From: Mycolicibacterium celeriflavum
GTDB taxonomy: Bacteria > Actinomycetota > Actinomycetes > Mycobacteriales > Mycobacteriaceae
DNA length: 64,000 nt
Assembly (NCBI RefSeq): GCF_010731795.1
Contig: NZ_AP022591.1
Location: forward strand, 1,984,001-2,048,000
Direction: 5' to 3'
The translations under genes and the position numbers were made by a program. Under the pieces are notes generated by a model. The model saw only the letters and a program-made list of their open reading frames with translations. It did not search any database and was not told where the DNA came from. Shown in pieces: positions 1 to 7,482 of this stretch. Each line of letters opens with the position of its first letter. Within the stretch, counting starts at the first letter, position 1.

Positions 1-438
1 TGGTCCGTCGTCGTTGACGGTTTCCACCGTCACCGCCATCGGAAAATCCAGGTAGTGCAGCGCGGCGTATTCGGCGCTGCGTTCGGAGTTGCGAAAGTCG
101 GTGGTGTTGGCCTCCTTGACCTCTTCTCGCGTCATGTCCGGCGGGTAGACCAGGTCGCGCGGCACCAGCTGCTCGCGGCCCGACAGCCACAGCGCCATCG
201 CCTGCCCCAGCGTGAGCTGGTCGCGCTGGGACACCGTGGTCATGTTCAGATGCCCTGAGGTCGGATAGACGTCGGCGCCCTCAATTTCGACGACCTGCTT
301 ACCGTCGACCTCGCCGAGCGTGTTGAACGTCGGCCCCGGACCCAGCGACACGTAGGGCACCACCACGACCGACGCGAGCACGCCGAAGGCCAGAATCGGG
401 ACGAGCGCGACGAGCAACGTCAAAGTCCGCCTGTTCAC
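1..438 (-). CDS. PDZ/Lon-like (YlbL-type) membrane protein, N-terminal part only
   Basis: Partial gene; it runs off the left edge and only the first 146 codons are visible. The GTG start at 438 gives VNRRTLTLLVALVP followed by a hydrophobic segment (about residues 5-28) that acts as an uncleaved signal anchor. After it come the GPGPTFNTLG motif and the SGHLNMTTVSQRDQLTLGQ motif, both typical of YlbL/Lon-like proteins that carry PDZ and S16-type protease domains further downstream. It matches the N-terminus of M. tuberculosis Rv3194c and has the same divergent arrangement with the DUF2342 gene. The protease and PDZ domains lie outside the window, so catalytic competence cannot be judged. Confidence 0.85.
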   Translation of the reverse strand, partial: MNRRTLTLLVALVPILAFGVLASVVVVPYVSLGPGPTFNTLGEVDGKQVVEIEGADVYPTSGHLNMTTVSQRDQLTLGQAMALWLSGREQLVPRDLVYPPDMTREEVKEANTTDFRNSERSAEYAALHYLDFPMAVTVETVNDDGP

Positions 439-526
439 GCCGCCCAATGTAAAGGGTGCGGCCAGCTTCGCTGTCAGCGTGACCTGCCCGGCCACATCAC
501 CTGCGGCCGGTGAGTACGGTTGAGGC

Positions 527-1906
527 ATGGCTGACCCGCCTTTCGGCTTCTCCGCCGGGGACGACCCCGAGCGCGACAAGCGCAAGAAGGACCCCGATCA
601 GGGGCCCGGCGCCGACCCGTTCGGCATGGGTTCTCAAGGCGGGTCCGAGTTCGACATGTCGCAGCTGGGGCAGATCTTCAGCAAGCTCGGCGAGATGTTC
701 AGCGGGGCGGGCGGCGCGATGGCCGGCGGCAAGCAGTCCGGACCCGTGAACTACGACCTGGCCCGCCAGCTGGCGTCGAGCCAGATCGGCTTCGTCGCGC
801 CGGTGCCGGAGAAGACGAGTGCGGCGATCGCCGACGCCGTGCACCTCGCCGATACCTGGCTGGACGGCGTGACGGCGCTGCCCGCGGGCACCAGCAAGGC
901 GGTCGCATGGACGCCGACCGACTGGATCGACCACACGCTCGAAACGTGGAAACGGTTGTGTGACCCGGTCGCCGAGCAGATCTCGACGGTGTGGGTGTCC
1001 GCGCTGCCCGACGAGGCCAGGACCATGGCCGGTCCCCTGCTGTCGATGATGACGCAGATGGGCGGGATGGCGTTCGGCTCACAGCTGGGTCAGGCGCTGG
1101 GCAAGCTGTCGCGAGAAGTGTTGACTTCCACCGACATCGGGCTGCCACTCGGCCCCAAAGGGGTGGCCGCACTGATGCCGGAGGCGGTCGAGTCGTTGTC
1201 CGAGGGCCTCGAGCAGCCGCGCAGCGAGATCCTCACCTTCCTCGCCGCCCGCGAGGCCGCCCACCACCGCCTGTTCAGCCATGTGCCGTGGCTGGCCAGC
1301 CAGCTGCTGAATGCGGTCGAGGCGTTCGCCCGCGGCATGAAGATCGACATGAGCGGCATCGAAGAACTGGCCTCGGGCATCAATCCGGCGGCGCTGGCCG
1401 ACCCGGCGCAGATGGAGCAACTGCTCAACCAGGGCATCTTCGAGCCGAAGGCGACGCCGGAGCAGACCGCGGCGCTGGAGCGCCTGGAGACGCTTCTGGC
1501 GCTGATCGAAGGGTGGGTGCAGACCGTCGTCACCGAGGCGCTCGGCGACCGCATCCCCGGTACCTCGGCGCTGGCGGAGGTGCTGCGCAGGCGGCGGGCC
1601 ACCGGCGGACCGGCCGAGCAGACGTTTGCGACCCTGGTGGGGCTGGAACTTCGGCCACGCAAGATGCGTGAGGCCGCGGTGCTCTGGGAGCGCTTGACCC
1701 AGGCCGTCGGCTCCGATGGCCGTGACGCCGTATGGCAGCATCCGGACCTGCTGCCCAGCGCCGAGGACCTCGACGAGCCCGCCGGGTTCATCGACAGGAT
1801 GATCGGCGGCGACACCAGCGGTATGGACAGCGCCATCGAGGAGGCGATTGCCGACCTCGAGAAGGACATCCAGAACCCCGATCGCGGTAAGGACGACGAC
1901 CAATAG
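527..1906 (+). CDS. DUF2342 zinc-dependent metalloprotease-like protein (Rv3195 homologue)
   Basis: A 459-residue protein of the actinobacterial DUF2342/zincin-like hydrolase family. The first 80 residues are Gly/Asp/Lys-rich and probably disordered; the conserved domain begins near residue 85. A REAAHHRLFSHVPWL stretch at about residue 240 carries the E-x-x-H-H arrangement that the family uses as its putative zinc site. This is followed by helical segments and a C-terminal FIDRMIGGD motif. The ATG at 527 begins just after the divergently transcribed PDZ gene, leaving 88 bases for two promoters. No substrate is known. The IS element is inserted a few bases after its stop codon, so the gene itself is intact. 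Confidence 0.85.
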   Translation: MADPPFGFSAGDDPERDKRKKDPDQGPGADPFGMGSQGGSEFDMSQLGQIFSKLGEMFSGAGGAMAGGKQSGPVNYDLARQLASSQIGFVAPVPEKTSAAIADAVHLADTWLDGVTALPAGTSKAVAWTPTDWIDHTLETWKRLCDPVAEQISTVWVSALPDEARTMAGPLLSMMTQMGGMAFGSQLGQALGKLSREVLTSTDIGLPLGPKGVAALMPEAVESLSEGLEQPRSEILTFLAAREAAHHRLFSHVPWLASQLLNAVEAFARGMKIDMSGIEELASGINPAALADPAQMEQLLNQGIFEPKATPEQTAALERLETLLALIEGWVQTVVTEALGDRIPGTSALAEVLRRRRATGGPAEQTFATLVGLELRPRKMREAAVLWERLTQAVGSDGRDAVWQHPDLLPSAEDLDEPAGFIDRMIGGDTSGMDSAIEEAIADLEKDIQNPDRGKDDDQ

Positions 1907-1910
1907 ACGG

Positions 1911-1920
1911 TATGGGGGGC
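1911..1920 (+). repeat. Left inverted repeat of the IS element
   Basis: TATGGGGGGC here is the exact reverse complement of bases 3372-3381. It begins four bases after the stop codon of the DUF2342 gene. Confidence 0.6.
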
Positions 1921-2001
1921 TGGGGCCTCGCTCACATGTGAACGTGGGTTGCCGTCAGGAAGTGGTCCTGGCCGGTAGAGCCACAGATGTGGGAGGCCCC
2001 A

Positions 2002-3082
2002 GTGAAGGTTCAGCGTACGAGTGTTGGTTTGGATGTGCACGCACGTTCGGTGGTTGCGTGCGGTCTTGATGGTGACACCGGAGAGCTCTTCGAGCGGCGA
2101 TTGACCCCGGATCACGGCGAGATCGTGGCGTGGCTGAACGACCTTCCGGGTCCGGTGGCCGCGACCTACGAGTCCGGCCCGACGGGGTTTGTGTTGGCGC
2201 GCAGCATCAACGCCGCCGGGATCAGGTGTTCGGTCGCCGCGTCGTCGAAGCTGCAGCGTCCGGTCGGTGATCGAGTCAAGACCGATAAACGCGATGCTCG
2301 CCATCTGGCCCGGTTGTTACATTTGGGCGAAATTGTGGAAGTCGAGATCCCTAGTGTTGAGCAGGAATCCGCACGCGATCTGTTCCGCGCGCGTGAGGCC
2401 TGCCGCAAAGATCTGATGGCCGCACGCAACCGGCTCTCGAAGCTGCTGCTGCGCCGGGGCATCGTCTACTACGGCGGGACGGCCTGGTCGCGCAATCACG
2501 AGCGATGGCTGCAAAGCCAGCGGTTCGACGACCCCGCGCTGGCGATCGCCTACGACACCGCCTTCGACACGATGCTGACCACCACCGCTCGCCGTGACCG
2601 CCTCGATGCAGCCATCACCGCGATGGCCGCCGATTCCACGTTCACCCCGGTGGTGACGCGGCTGGGGTGTCTGCGCGGTGTTTCCACGTTGACGGCGTTC
2701 GGGTTGGCCACCGAAATCGGTGACTGGCATCGGCTGACCGGCCGCTCGATCGGCGCCTATCTCGGGCTGGTGCCCTGCGAGTACTCCACGGGAGACAATC
2801 GGACCCAGGGCGGGCTGACCCGTACCGGCAACACCCACGCACGCCGGTTGCTGATCGAGGCGGCCTGGCATCACCGGCCAGCGTATCGGCCCGGCGAGGT
2901 GATGCGACGACGCTGGGATGCCGCCTCGGCGGCGGCACGGTCCGCGGCCAGCACGCCAACCGACGACTGCACGCCCGCTGGGTGCGATTCAACGAACGCC
3001 GCAAACGCCCGTGGTGGCCAACGCCGCCATCGCTCGCGAGCTGGCCGGCTGGTGCTGGTCATTGGCCGTCATGGAGGACTGA
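2002..3082 (+). pseudogene. IS110/IS1111-family transposase with two frameshifts near the C-terminus
   Basis: RuvC-like DEDD plus Transposase_20 recombinase of the IS110 family. The N-terminal SVGLDVHARS motif carries the first acidic residue, followed by YESGPTGF, DRVKTDKRDARHLARLL and the RLGCLRGVSTLTAFGLATEIGDW region. The conserved serine region lies in EYSTGDNRTQGGLTRTGN. I prefer the GTG start at 2002 because GGGAGG sits 5 bases upstream; an in-frame ATG at 1987 is the alternative. The usual C-terminus is split over three frames. RGQHANRRLHARWVRFNERR is read from 2943 one frame back, and AIARELAGWCWSLAVMED ends at the TGA at 3080-3082 one further frame back. Single-base losses near 2930-2945 and 3009-3011 explain both shifts. 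Left unrepaired, the first frame runs to 3156 with a nonsense tail. The protein is probably inactive unless these are sequencing errors. Confidence 0.85.
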
Positions 3083-3372
3083 GGCCACCGATCGTCCAGG
3101 TGGGCGTATCGAGGTGTCGGCAAGCGTCTTGGAGTGACCCGCGAAAATCGCTATGAGCAATCATGTTGCCCTGCAAGTTGATCACGCTCGATCAGTAGAC
3201 CTGCGATCCACTCCGACTCGAAGACCCGTCCTGCGGTAACCAACCCGCGCATATCAGACTGACACGCGTCGATAAGACACGCTCGACACCAACGGCTGCT
3301 CACCTGGTCAACGAAGCGGCGGCCGCGACGACGGTTGCGGCCGCCGCCTCACCCTGCCCACTTGACAAACCG
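3083..3372 (+). ncRNA. Right-end non-coding region of the IS element; candidate bridge-RNA locus
   Basis: About 290 bases between the restored transposase stop and the right inverted repeat contain no credible reading frame. IS1111-branch elements are known to encode their bridge RNA in this position, downstream of the recombinase. Visible structure includes a strong hairpin at 3316-3347. I cannot identify target- and donor-binding loops by eye, so the RNA call is an inference from family layout and position. Confidence 0.35.
3316..3347 (+). repeat. Perfect 11-bp hairpin in the IS right end
   Basis: GCGGCGGCCGC at 3316-3326 pairs with GCGGCCGCCGC at 3337-3347 around a 10-base loop. No T-tract follows, so it does not look like a classical intrinsic terminator. 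It may be a structural stem of an element-encoded RNA. Confidence 0.7.
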
Positions 3373-3381
3373 CCCCCCATA
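3372..3381 (+). repeat. Right inverted repeat of the IS element
   Basis: GCCCCCCATA is the exact complement of the left repeat at 1911-1920. Confidence 0.6.
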
Positions 3382-3386
3382 TCAGC

Positions 3387-3437
3387 GATTTGGGTGTCTT
3401 GGGTGGGTCGCGTTCAGCGCGACCACGTGCACCGAAA
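3387..3437. repeat. Palindromic intergenic repeat, copy A (imperfect)
   Basis: GATTTGGGTGT...GGTCGCG, a five-base loop (TTCAG), then CGCGACCA...CACCGAAA. The same outer and inner blocks form the better-preserved palindrome at 28968-29016, so the two belong to one small repeat family. This copy touches the right edge of the IS element and lies upstream of the ThiF-like gene. A terminator role is plausible but its arms pair less well than in copy B. Confidence 0.6.
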
Positions 3438-3502
3438 CGCCGCTGCGCGCAGCCCTGTGGATAACTTCCGGTGGCCCTCGCGCGGCGTGGCACGCTCGAC
3501 CG

Positions 3503-4339
3503 ATGACGCGATATGCGCTGAGCGCGGCGACACCGGTGCTGCTGCGCCCGGACGGCGCCGTGCAGGTGGGCTGGGATCCGCGGCGCGCGGTCATGATCCG
3601 TCCGCCGGCAGGGCTACCCGCGGCGGCGGTGGCGAGCATGCTGCGCCATCTGCAGTCCGGCGCGAGCCAGGCCGACCTGCAAGCGCACGCCCCCACGGTT
3701 GACCGGGCAGTCGTCGAAGACCTGATCGCATTGTTGGTCGACGCCGGTCTGGTCACCCCCACCCGGGCTCGACGAGGCCGCGCCGCGGCGGTGCGCATCC
3801 ACGGCCGCGGCCCGCTGTCCGATCTGCTCGCCACCGCGCTGCGATGTTCGGGTGCGCGCCTCACCCACAGCAACCGCAGCGACACCGGCGCGCCGACCGA
3901 GCCGACCGATCTGGTGGTGCTCACCGACTACCTGGTCGCCGACCCGCGCGTGGTGCGCGAGTTGCACGCCGCCGGGGTGGCACACCTGCCGGTGCGGGTG
4001 CGCGACGGCGTCGGCCTGGTCGGGCCGCTGGTCATCCCCGGCGTGACGAGCTGCCTCGGGTGCGCGGATTTGCATCGCAGCGACCGAGATGCGGCGTGGC
4101 CCGCGGTCGCCGCGCAGTTGCGCCACACCGTCGGATGCGCCGATCGGGCGACCGTGCTGGGCACTGCGGCGCTCGCGCTCAACCAGGTCGACCGGGTCAT
4201 CCGGGCCGTCCGTGGCGGGGCCGACACGGGTGGCTCCGCCGGGCCGCCGCAGACGCTCGACACGACGCTGGAGTTCGACGTCAACGTGGGTTCGGTGGTG
4301 GCGAGGCGGTGGTCGCGTCATCCGGGCTGCGAATGTTGA
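3503..4339 (+). CDS. Orphan ThiF/Ocin-like (TOMM leader-binding type) protein, Rv3196 homologue
   Basis: A 278-residue protein resembling the E1-like partner proteins of azoline (TOMM) biosynthesis. The N-terminal third is winged-helix-like (PDGAVQVGWDPRRAVMIR...). The middle resembles a degenerate Rossmann domain (HGRGPLSDLLATAL). A SCLGCADLHRSDRDAAWP motif near residue 183 is typical of the Ocin-ThiF group. The protein ends in HPGCEC, so the CxxC and CxC pairs could together form a zinc tetrad. No ATP-loop glycine motif, YcaO partner or precursor peptide is visible nearby, so it is an orphan. The ATG at 3503 is chosen because upstream in-frame codons run into the palindromic repeat. It is 57 bases upstream of the ABC1 kinase-like gene, probably in one operon. 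Confidence 0.7.
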   Translation: MTRYALSAATPVLLRPDGAVQVGWDPRRAVMIRPPAGLPAAAVASMLRHLQSGASQADLQAHAPTVDRAVVEDLIALLVDAGLVTPTRARRGRAAAVRIHGRGPLSDLLATALRCSGARLTHSNRSDTGAPTEPTDLVVLTDYLVADPRVVRELHAAGVAHLPVRVRDGVGLVGPLVIPGVTSCLGCADLHRSDRDAAWPAVAAQLRHTVGCADRATVLGTAALALNQVDRVIRAVRGGADTGGSAGPPQTLDTTLEFDVNVGSVVARRWSRHPGCEC

Positions 4340-4396
4340 CATCCATTGTTGGCAAGTCGTCGCGGGGTGTTCAGCGCGGTCGTGGATGATGGTCTG

Positions 4397-5719
4397 GTGA
4401 GTGACATCAAGCGGGGCCGGGCCGCGCGAAACGCCAAGCTGGCGAGCCTGCCCGTCGGCATGGCGGGCCGGGCCGCGTTGGGCTTCGGTAAACGGCTGAC
4501 CGGTAAGTCGAAGGACGAGGTCAACGCCGAGCTGATGGACAAGGCGGCCCAGCAGCTGTTCACCGTGCTCGGTGACCTCAAGGGCGGCGCGATGAAGGTC
4601 GGCCAGGCGCTGTCGGTGGTGGAGGCCGCGATCCCCGAGCGATACGGCAAGCCGTACCGCGAGGCGTTGACCAAGTTGCAGCGCGAGGCGCCGCCGCTGC
4701 CGGCGGCCAAGGTGCACCGGGTGCTGGATCAGCAACTGGGCACCAAGTGGCGCGAGCGGTTCCAGTCGTTCGACGACAAGGCGATAGCGTCGGCGAGCAT
4801 CGGCCAGGTCCACAAGGCGGTGTGGTCAGACGGTCGCGAGGTGGCCGTCAAGATCCAGTACCCCGGCGCCGACGAGGCGTTGCGCGCCGACCTGAAGACC
4901 ATGCAGCGCATGGTCGGTGTGCTCAAGCAGTTGGCCCCCGGCGCGGACGTGCAGGGCGTGGTCGACGAACTCATCGAGCGCACCGAGATGGAACTCGATT
5001 ACCGGCTCGAGGCCGACAACCAGCGCGCGTTCGCCAAGGCCTACGAGGACGACCCGAAATTCGTGGTGCCCAAGGTGGTGGCCAGCGCGCCGAAGGTCGT
5101 CATTCAGGAGTGGATCGAGGGCATCCCGCTGTCGCAGATCATCCGCGAGGGCACCCAGGAGCAGCGTGACCTGATGGCGACCCGGCTGTTCGAGTTCTGC
5201 GACGATGCGCCGCGCCGGCTCGAGATGGTGCACGGGGACGCCCATCCTGGGAACTTCATGCTGCTGCCCGACGACAAGATGGGTGTCATCGACTTCGGCG
5301 CGGTGGCGCCGATGCCGGGCGGCTGGCCAGTGGAGCTCGGCCAGATTCTGCGCTACGCCGTCGACAAGGACTACGACAAGCTGCTGCCCACCATGGAGAA
5401 GGCCGGCTTCATCCAGAAGGGCCAGCAGGTTTCCACGCGCGAAATCGATGAGATGCTCAAGCAGTACGTCGAACCGCTGGAGGTTCCGGTCTTCCACTAC
5501 CGCCGGTCGTGGTTGCAGCGGATGACCACGTTGGAACTCGACCGCGCGGCGGGCCAGATCAGAACCGCTCGGCAGATGGACATCCCGCCGAAGTTGGCGA
5601 TTCCCATGCGGGTGATCGCATCGATCGTCGCGATCTCCTGTCAGCTCGACGCCCACGTCGACACCCGGCGCATCGCCGATGAGTACGTTCCCGGCTTCGC
5701 CAACCCCGACGACGTCTAG
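4397..5719 (+). CDS. ABC1/UbiB-family kinase-like ATPase (Rv3197 homologue)
   Basis: A 440-residue member of the ABC1 (ADCK/UbiB) atypical kinase family. Visible motifs are the family-defining KxGQ segment GAMKVGQALSV, the alanine-rich loop SASIGQVHKAVW, the VAIK-like lysine in REVAVKIQYPG, the catalytic loop MVHGDAHPGNFML and the metal-binding IDFGAVAP. All are intact, so ATP binding and hydrolysis are expected. The GTG start at 4397 reproduces the VSDIKRGRAARNAKLAS N-terminus of M. tuberculosis Rv3197. That protein has been linked to the WhiB7 response and macrolide tolerance; whiB7 lies close by here too, separated by one extra hydrolase gene. No WhiB7-type promoter is visible directly upstream. 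Confidence 0.88.
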   Translation: MSDIKRGRAARNAKLASLPVGMAGRAALGFGKRLTGKSKDEVNAELMDKAAQQLFTVLGDLKGGAMKVGQALSVVEAAIPERYGKPYREALTKLQREAPPLPAAKVHRVLDQQLGTKWRERFQSFDDKAIASASIGQVHKAVWSDGREVAVKIQYPGADEALRADLKTMQRMVGVLKQLAPGADVQGVVDELIERTEMELDYRLEADNQRAFAKAYEDDPKFVVPKVVASAPKVVIQEWIEGIPLSQIIREGTQEQRDLMATRLFEFCDDAPRRLEMVHGDAHPGNFMLLPDDKMGVIDFGAVAPMPGGWPVELGQILRYAVDKDYDKLLPTMEKAGFIQKGQQVSTREIDEMLKQYVEPLEVPVFHYRRSWLQRMTTLELDRAAGQIRTARQMDIPPKLAIPMRVIASIVAISCQLDAHVDTRRIADEYVPGFANPDDV

Positions 5720-5738
5720 CGGCCCCAGTCCCCGAGGC

Positions 5739-6632
5739 TCAGTTCAAGAACTCGCCTAGCAGGCGTTCCACAACTTCGGGTTGATCGACAGGAATCAGGT
5801 GGTTGGCCTCGTCGATGAGTTCAATTCGCGCGTGGGGCAACCGATCGCGTAACCGGGCGGCCATCTTGGGCCCGTCGTGAAGTGACTCCCGCCGGCCGAC
5901 CATCACGAGGACGGGAAACTCAGCGGAGTTGAGCCGTTGCAGGTCGCAGGACCCGGGTCGCAACAGCGACAGAACCGGTTTGTGGAATCCGATTGCGCCG
6001 GTGACGTACTGCTGGATGATCATCCGCCACGGGTCCTGTTGCAGGCGCCGCCGGCCCACCGGTGTGGCCGTTGCTTCGATGAACTTTTCCAGACGCGCCT
6101 CGGTCGGGCGAAGATGGTTGGCAAGTAACCCGGACAGAATCCAGGTGAAATGCTGGTTGCTGACCAGTCCGACCGGTGCGATCAACGCAAGACGTTCGAT
6201 GCGGCCAGGAAAGGCCATGGCGTAATGCGTCGCCATCCAACTCCCCATCGACATGCCGACCACCGCGGCTCGTTGGATACCGAGGGCGCTCAGCGCCTCG
6301 TCGAGCCATTCGACGACGAGGCCCGCGCCGGTGATCGGCTTTATCGAAACGCTCTTGTTGAGATCGCCGGGGGCGTCGAGCATCGTGACGCTGTGGTTCG
6401 CCACGAAAGTCGGCAGGAGCGGTACCCAGGAGGCGGAGCTGAACGCCAGAGGATGGATCGCGACGAGCGGAGGCATCGCTGGATGTCCCGCCGTCAGTAC
6501 GTGCGTCAGGCCGAAGGACGTCTCCACATCGGATTCGGTGATCGGTACGGGGCTGGACGCGAGTGCCGCGTCATAGAGCTCGACGTATCGAGCGCGCGCG
6601 TCGTCGGACCGAAATGCCGCGACCTTCGCCAT
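5739..6632 (-). CDS. Alpha/beta-fold hydrolase
   Basis: A 297-residue alpha/beta hydrolase. The oxyanion segment IHPLAFSSASW is followed by the nucleophile elbow VVGMSMGSW (Ser in G-x-S-x-G, about residue 127), an acidic strand VLVMVGRRES and the catalytic histidine in DEANHLIPVDQP near the C-terminus. No signal peptide or membrane segment is visible, so it is probably cytoplasmic. It sits between the ABC1 kinase-like gene and whiB7, a position with no counterpart in M. tuberculosis, which suggests a lineage-specific insertion or loss. The substrate cannot be predicted from sequence. The ATG at 6632 is the only good early start. Confidence 0.8.
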   Translation of the reverse strand: MAKVAAFRSDDARARYVELYDAALASSPVPITESDVETSFGLTHVLTAGHPAMPPLVAIHPLAFSSASWVPLLPTFVANHSVTMLDAPGDLNKSVSIKPITGAGLVVEWLDEALSALGIQRAAVVGMSMGSWMATHYAMAFPGRIERLALIAPVGLVSNQHFTWILSGLLANHLRPTEARLEKFIEATATPVGRRRLQQDPWRMIIQQYVTGAIGFHKPVLSLLRPGSCDLQRLNSAEFPVLVMVGRRESLHDGPKMAARLRDRLPHARIELIDEANHLIPVDQPEVVERLLGEFLN

Positions 6633-6700
6633 GGCGCCCCCTTAGCCGATGGGATCAACGTAACGATCACTCGGCCGTCCCGCCGGGAAACCCGACACCC

Positions 6701-7012
6701 CTAAGCCGCTGCCGGGTTTTCCGTGTTCTTGCGTGGCCGGCCCCGCGGCCGTTTGCGAGCGATGACGGTCCCGCGTTCGAGGATCTCACCACCCCAAACG
6801 CCCCATGGCTCTTGACGTTCCAGCGCAGCGGCCAGGCACTCGCGGCGGATCGGGCAATCCGCGCACAACGCCTTGGCGCGCTCGAGCTCGACGGGGTCTT
6901 CGGCGAACCACAGATCCGGATCGGCTCTGTGACACGGCACCGTCAACTTCGTCTTCTCTCGGCATGTCCCCGATGGGACGCTCTTTGCGCGAGCGCTCAT
7001 CGCAGATGACAT
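6701..7012 (-). CDS. whiB7: Redox-responsive transcriptional regulator WhiB7
   Basis: A 103-residue Wbl iron-sulfur protein that activates intrinsic antibiotic-resistance genes with the primary sigma factor. The four cluster cysteines are in VPCHRADPDLW, ALCADCPIRREC. They are followed by the WhiB7-specific turn EPWGVWGGE, and the C-terminal AT-hook RGRPRK that reads AT-rich DNA upstream of -35 boxes. The N-terminal 23 residues before the first cysteine are variable. The start at 7012 is preceded by GAGG; a second ATG lies four codons in. It has a 400-base leader with an upstream ORF and terminator hairpin, described separately, indicating control by attenuation. Confidence 0.95.
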   Translation of the reverse strand: MSSAMSARAKSVPSGTCREKTKLTVPCHRADPDLWFAEDPVELERAKALCADCPIRRECLAAALERQEPWGVWGGEILERGTVIARKRPRGRPRKNTENPAAA

Positions 7013-7112
7013 GGCTCGTACCTCGGCTTCCTTGGTTTCGTATCTCTTCGGATCAGTTCTGGCTGGATCCGGGACCGAGTCTTCGAGGCGTCGAACGGCT
7101 TTCGAAAGACGA

Positions 7113-7148
7113 AGGCCACGGATCCGGTTGACTGCGGGTCCGTGGCCT
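7113..7148 (-). terminator. whiB7 leader attenuator hairpin
   Basis: Read on the minus strand, AGGCCACGGACCC (7148-7136) pairs with GGATCCGTGGCCT (7125-7113) through 13 positions with one mismatch around a 10-base loop, and is followed by TCGTCTTTCG. It starts 25 bases after the upstream ORF stop and lies about 100 bases before the whiB7 start. This is the expected place for the intrinsic terminator known to attenuate whiB7 transcription in mycobacteria. Confidence 0.8.
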
Positions 7149-7172
7149 CTGTGGCGGAGATCGTGGCTTTAC

Positions 7173-7370
7173 CTAAGTGGTGCCCCGATCGACGGACGAT
7201 GCAGTCGCGGCGGCGGCGCGGCGCTTACGCTGCGGGGTGATGGCAGCGGCGGCAGCGGCGGCGTGCGCGGGATGGGCCGCAGCGGCGGTGGCGACGACGT
7301 GGAGGGCCCGCGGCATGCCGGCAGCCGGAATGGCCGCGCCTACGCCGGTGAACGCGCTGTTGCTGTTCAC
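7173..7370 (-). CDS. whiB7 upstream leader ORF (uORF), 65 codons
   Basis: Starts at GTG 7370, about 50 bases after the predicted whiB7 transcription start, with GAGGAGG 10-12 bases upstream. It encodes VNSNSAFTGVGAAIPAAGMP, then an alanine-rich run (residues 28-43), a basic cluster PQRKRR (residues 46-51) and a short tail ending at TAG 7173. whiB7 genes are known to carry an upstream ORF whose translation controls a downstream terminator. The K-R-R cluster fits the +X+ type of motif at which macrolide-bound ribosomes tend to stall, but that link is inference. The predicted product has no recognisable fold and is probably a sensor peptide rather than a functional protein. Confidence 0.65.
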   Translation of the reverse strand: MNSNSAFTGVGAAIPAAGMPRALHVVATAAAAHPAHAAAAAAAITPQRKRRAAAATASSVDRGTT

Positions 7371-7420
7371 GATGTCGGCCCCTCCTCTCGCACAAAAAGC
7401 ACCCAAGCGGTGCGATGTCG

Positions 7421-7457
7421 AGGCTAAGGGTAACAGCCGCAACGCACAACCGATTTT
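7421..7457 (-). promoter_or_regulatory. WhiB7-autoregulated whiB7 promoter
   Basis: On the minus strand AAAATC (7457-7452) immediately precedes GGTTGTGC. The -35 hexamer TTGTGC (7449-7444) is separated by exactly 17 bases from a TAGCCT -10 box (7426-7421). An AT-rich block just upstream of the -35 box is the known WhiB7 recognition signature, read by the AT-hook. It lies 26 bases downstream of the uvrD2 stop codon. Confidence 0.85.
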
Positions 7458-7482
7458 CTGACCTGCGGGTTTGGCGCGATTT

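Larger units (their letters stand above)
1911..3381 (+). mobile_element. IS110/IS1111-type insertion sequence
   Basis: The element lies between the DUF2342 gene and the ThiF-like gene, which are adjacent in M. tuberculosis. I place its ends at a perfect 10-bp inverted repeat, TATGGGGGGC at 1911-1920 and its complement at 3372-3381. It contains one transposase with about 80 bases of non-coding DNA on the left and about 300 on the right. A longer right non-coding end plus terminal or subterminal inverted repeats is the layout known for the IS1111 branch of the IS110 family. The right end stops a few bases before a palindromic intergenic repeat (3387-3437). The exact ends are inferred from the inverted repeat only. 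Confidence 0.65.

Noticed and set aside
3157..3312. Possible gene in the DNA after the transposase
   Set aside because: No frame with a ribosome-binding site or recognisable product; better explained as the non-coding right end of the IS element.
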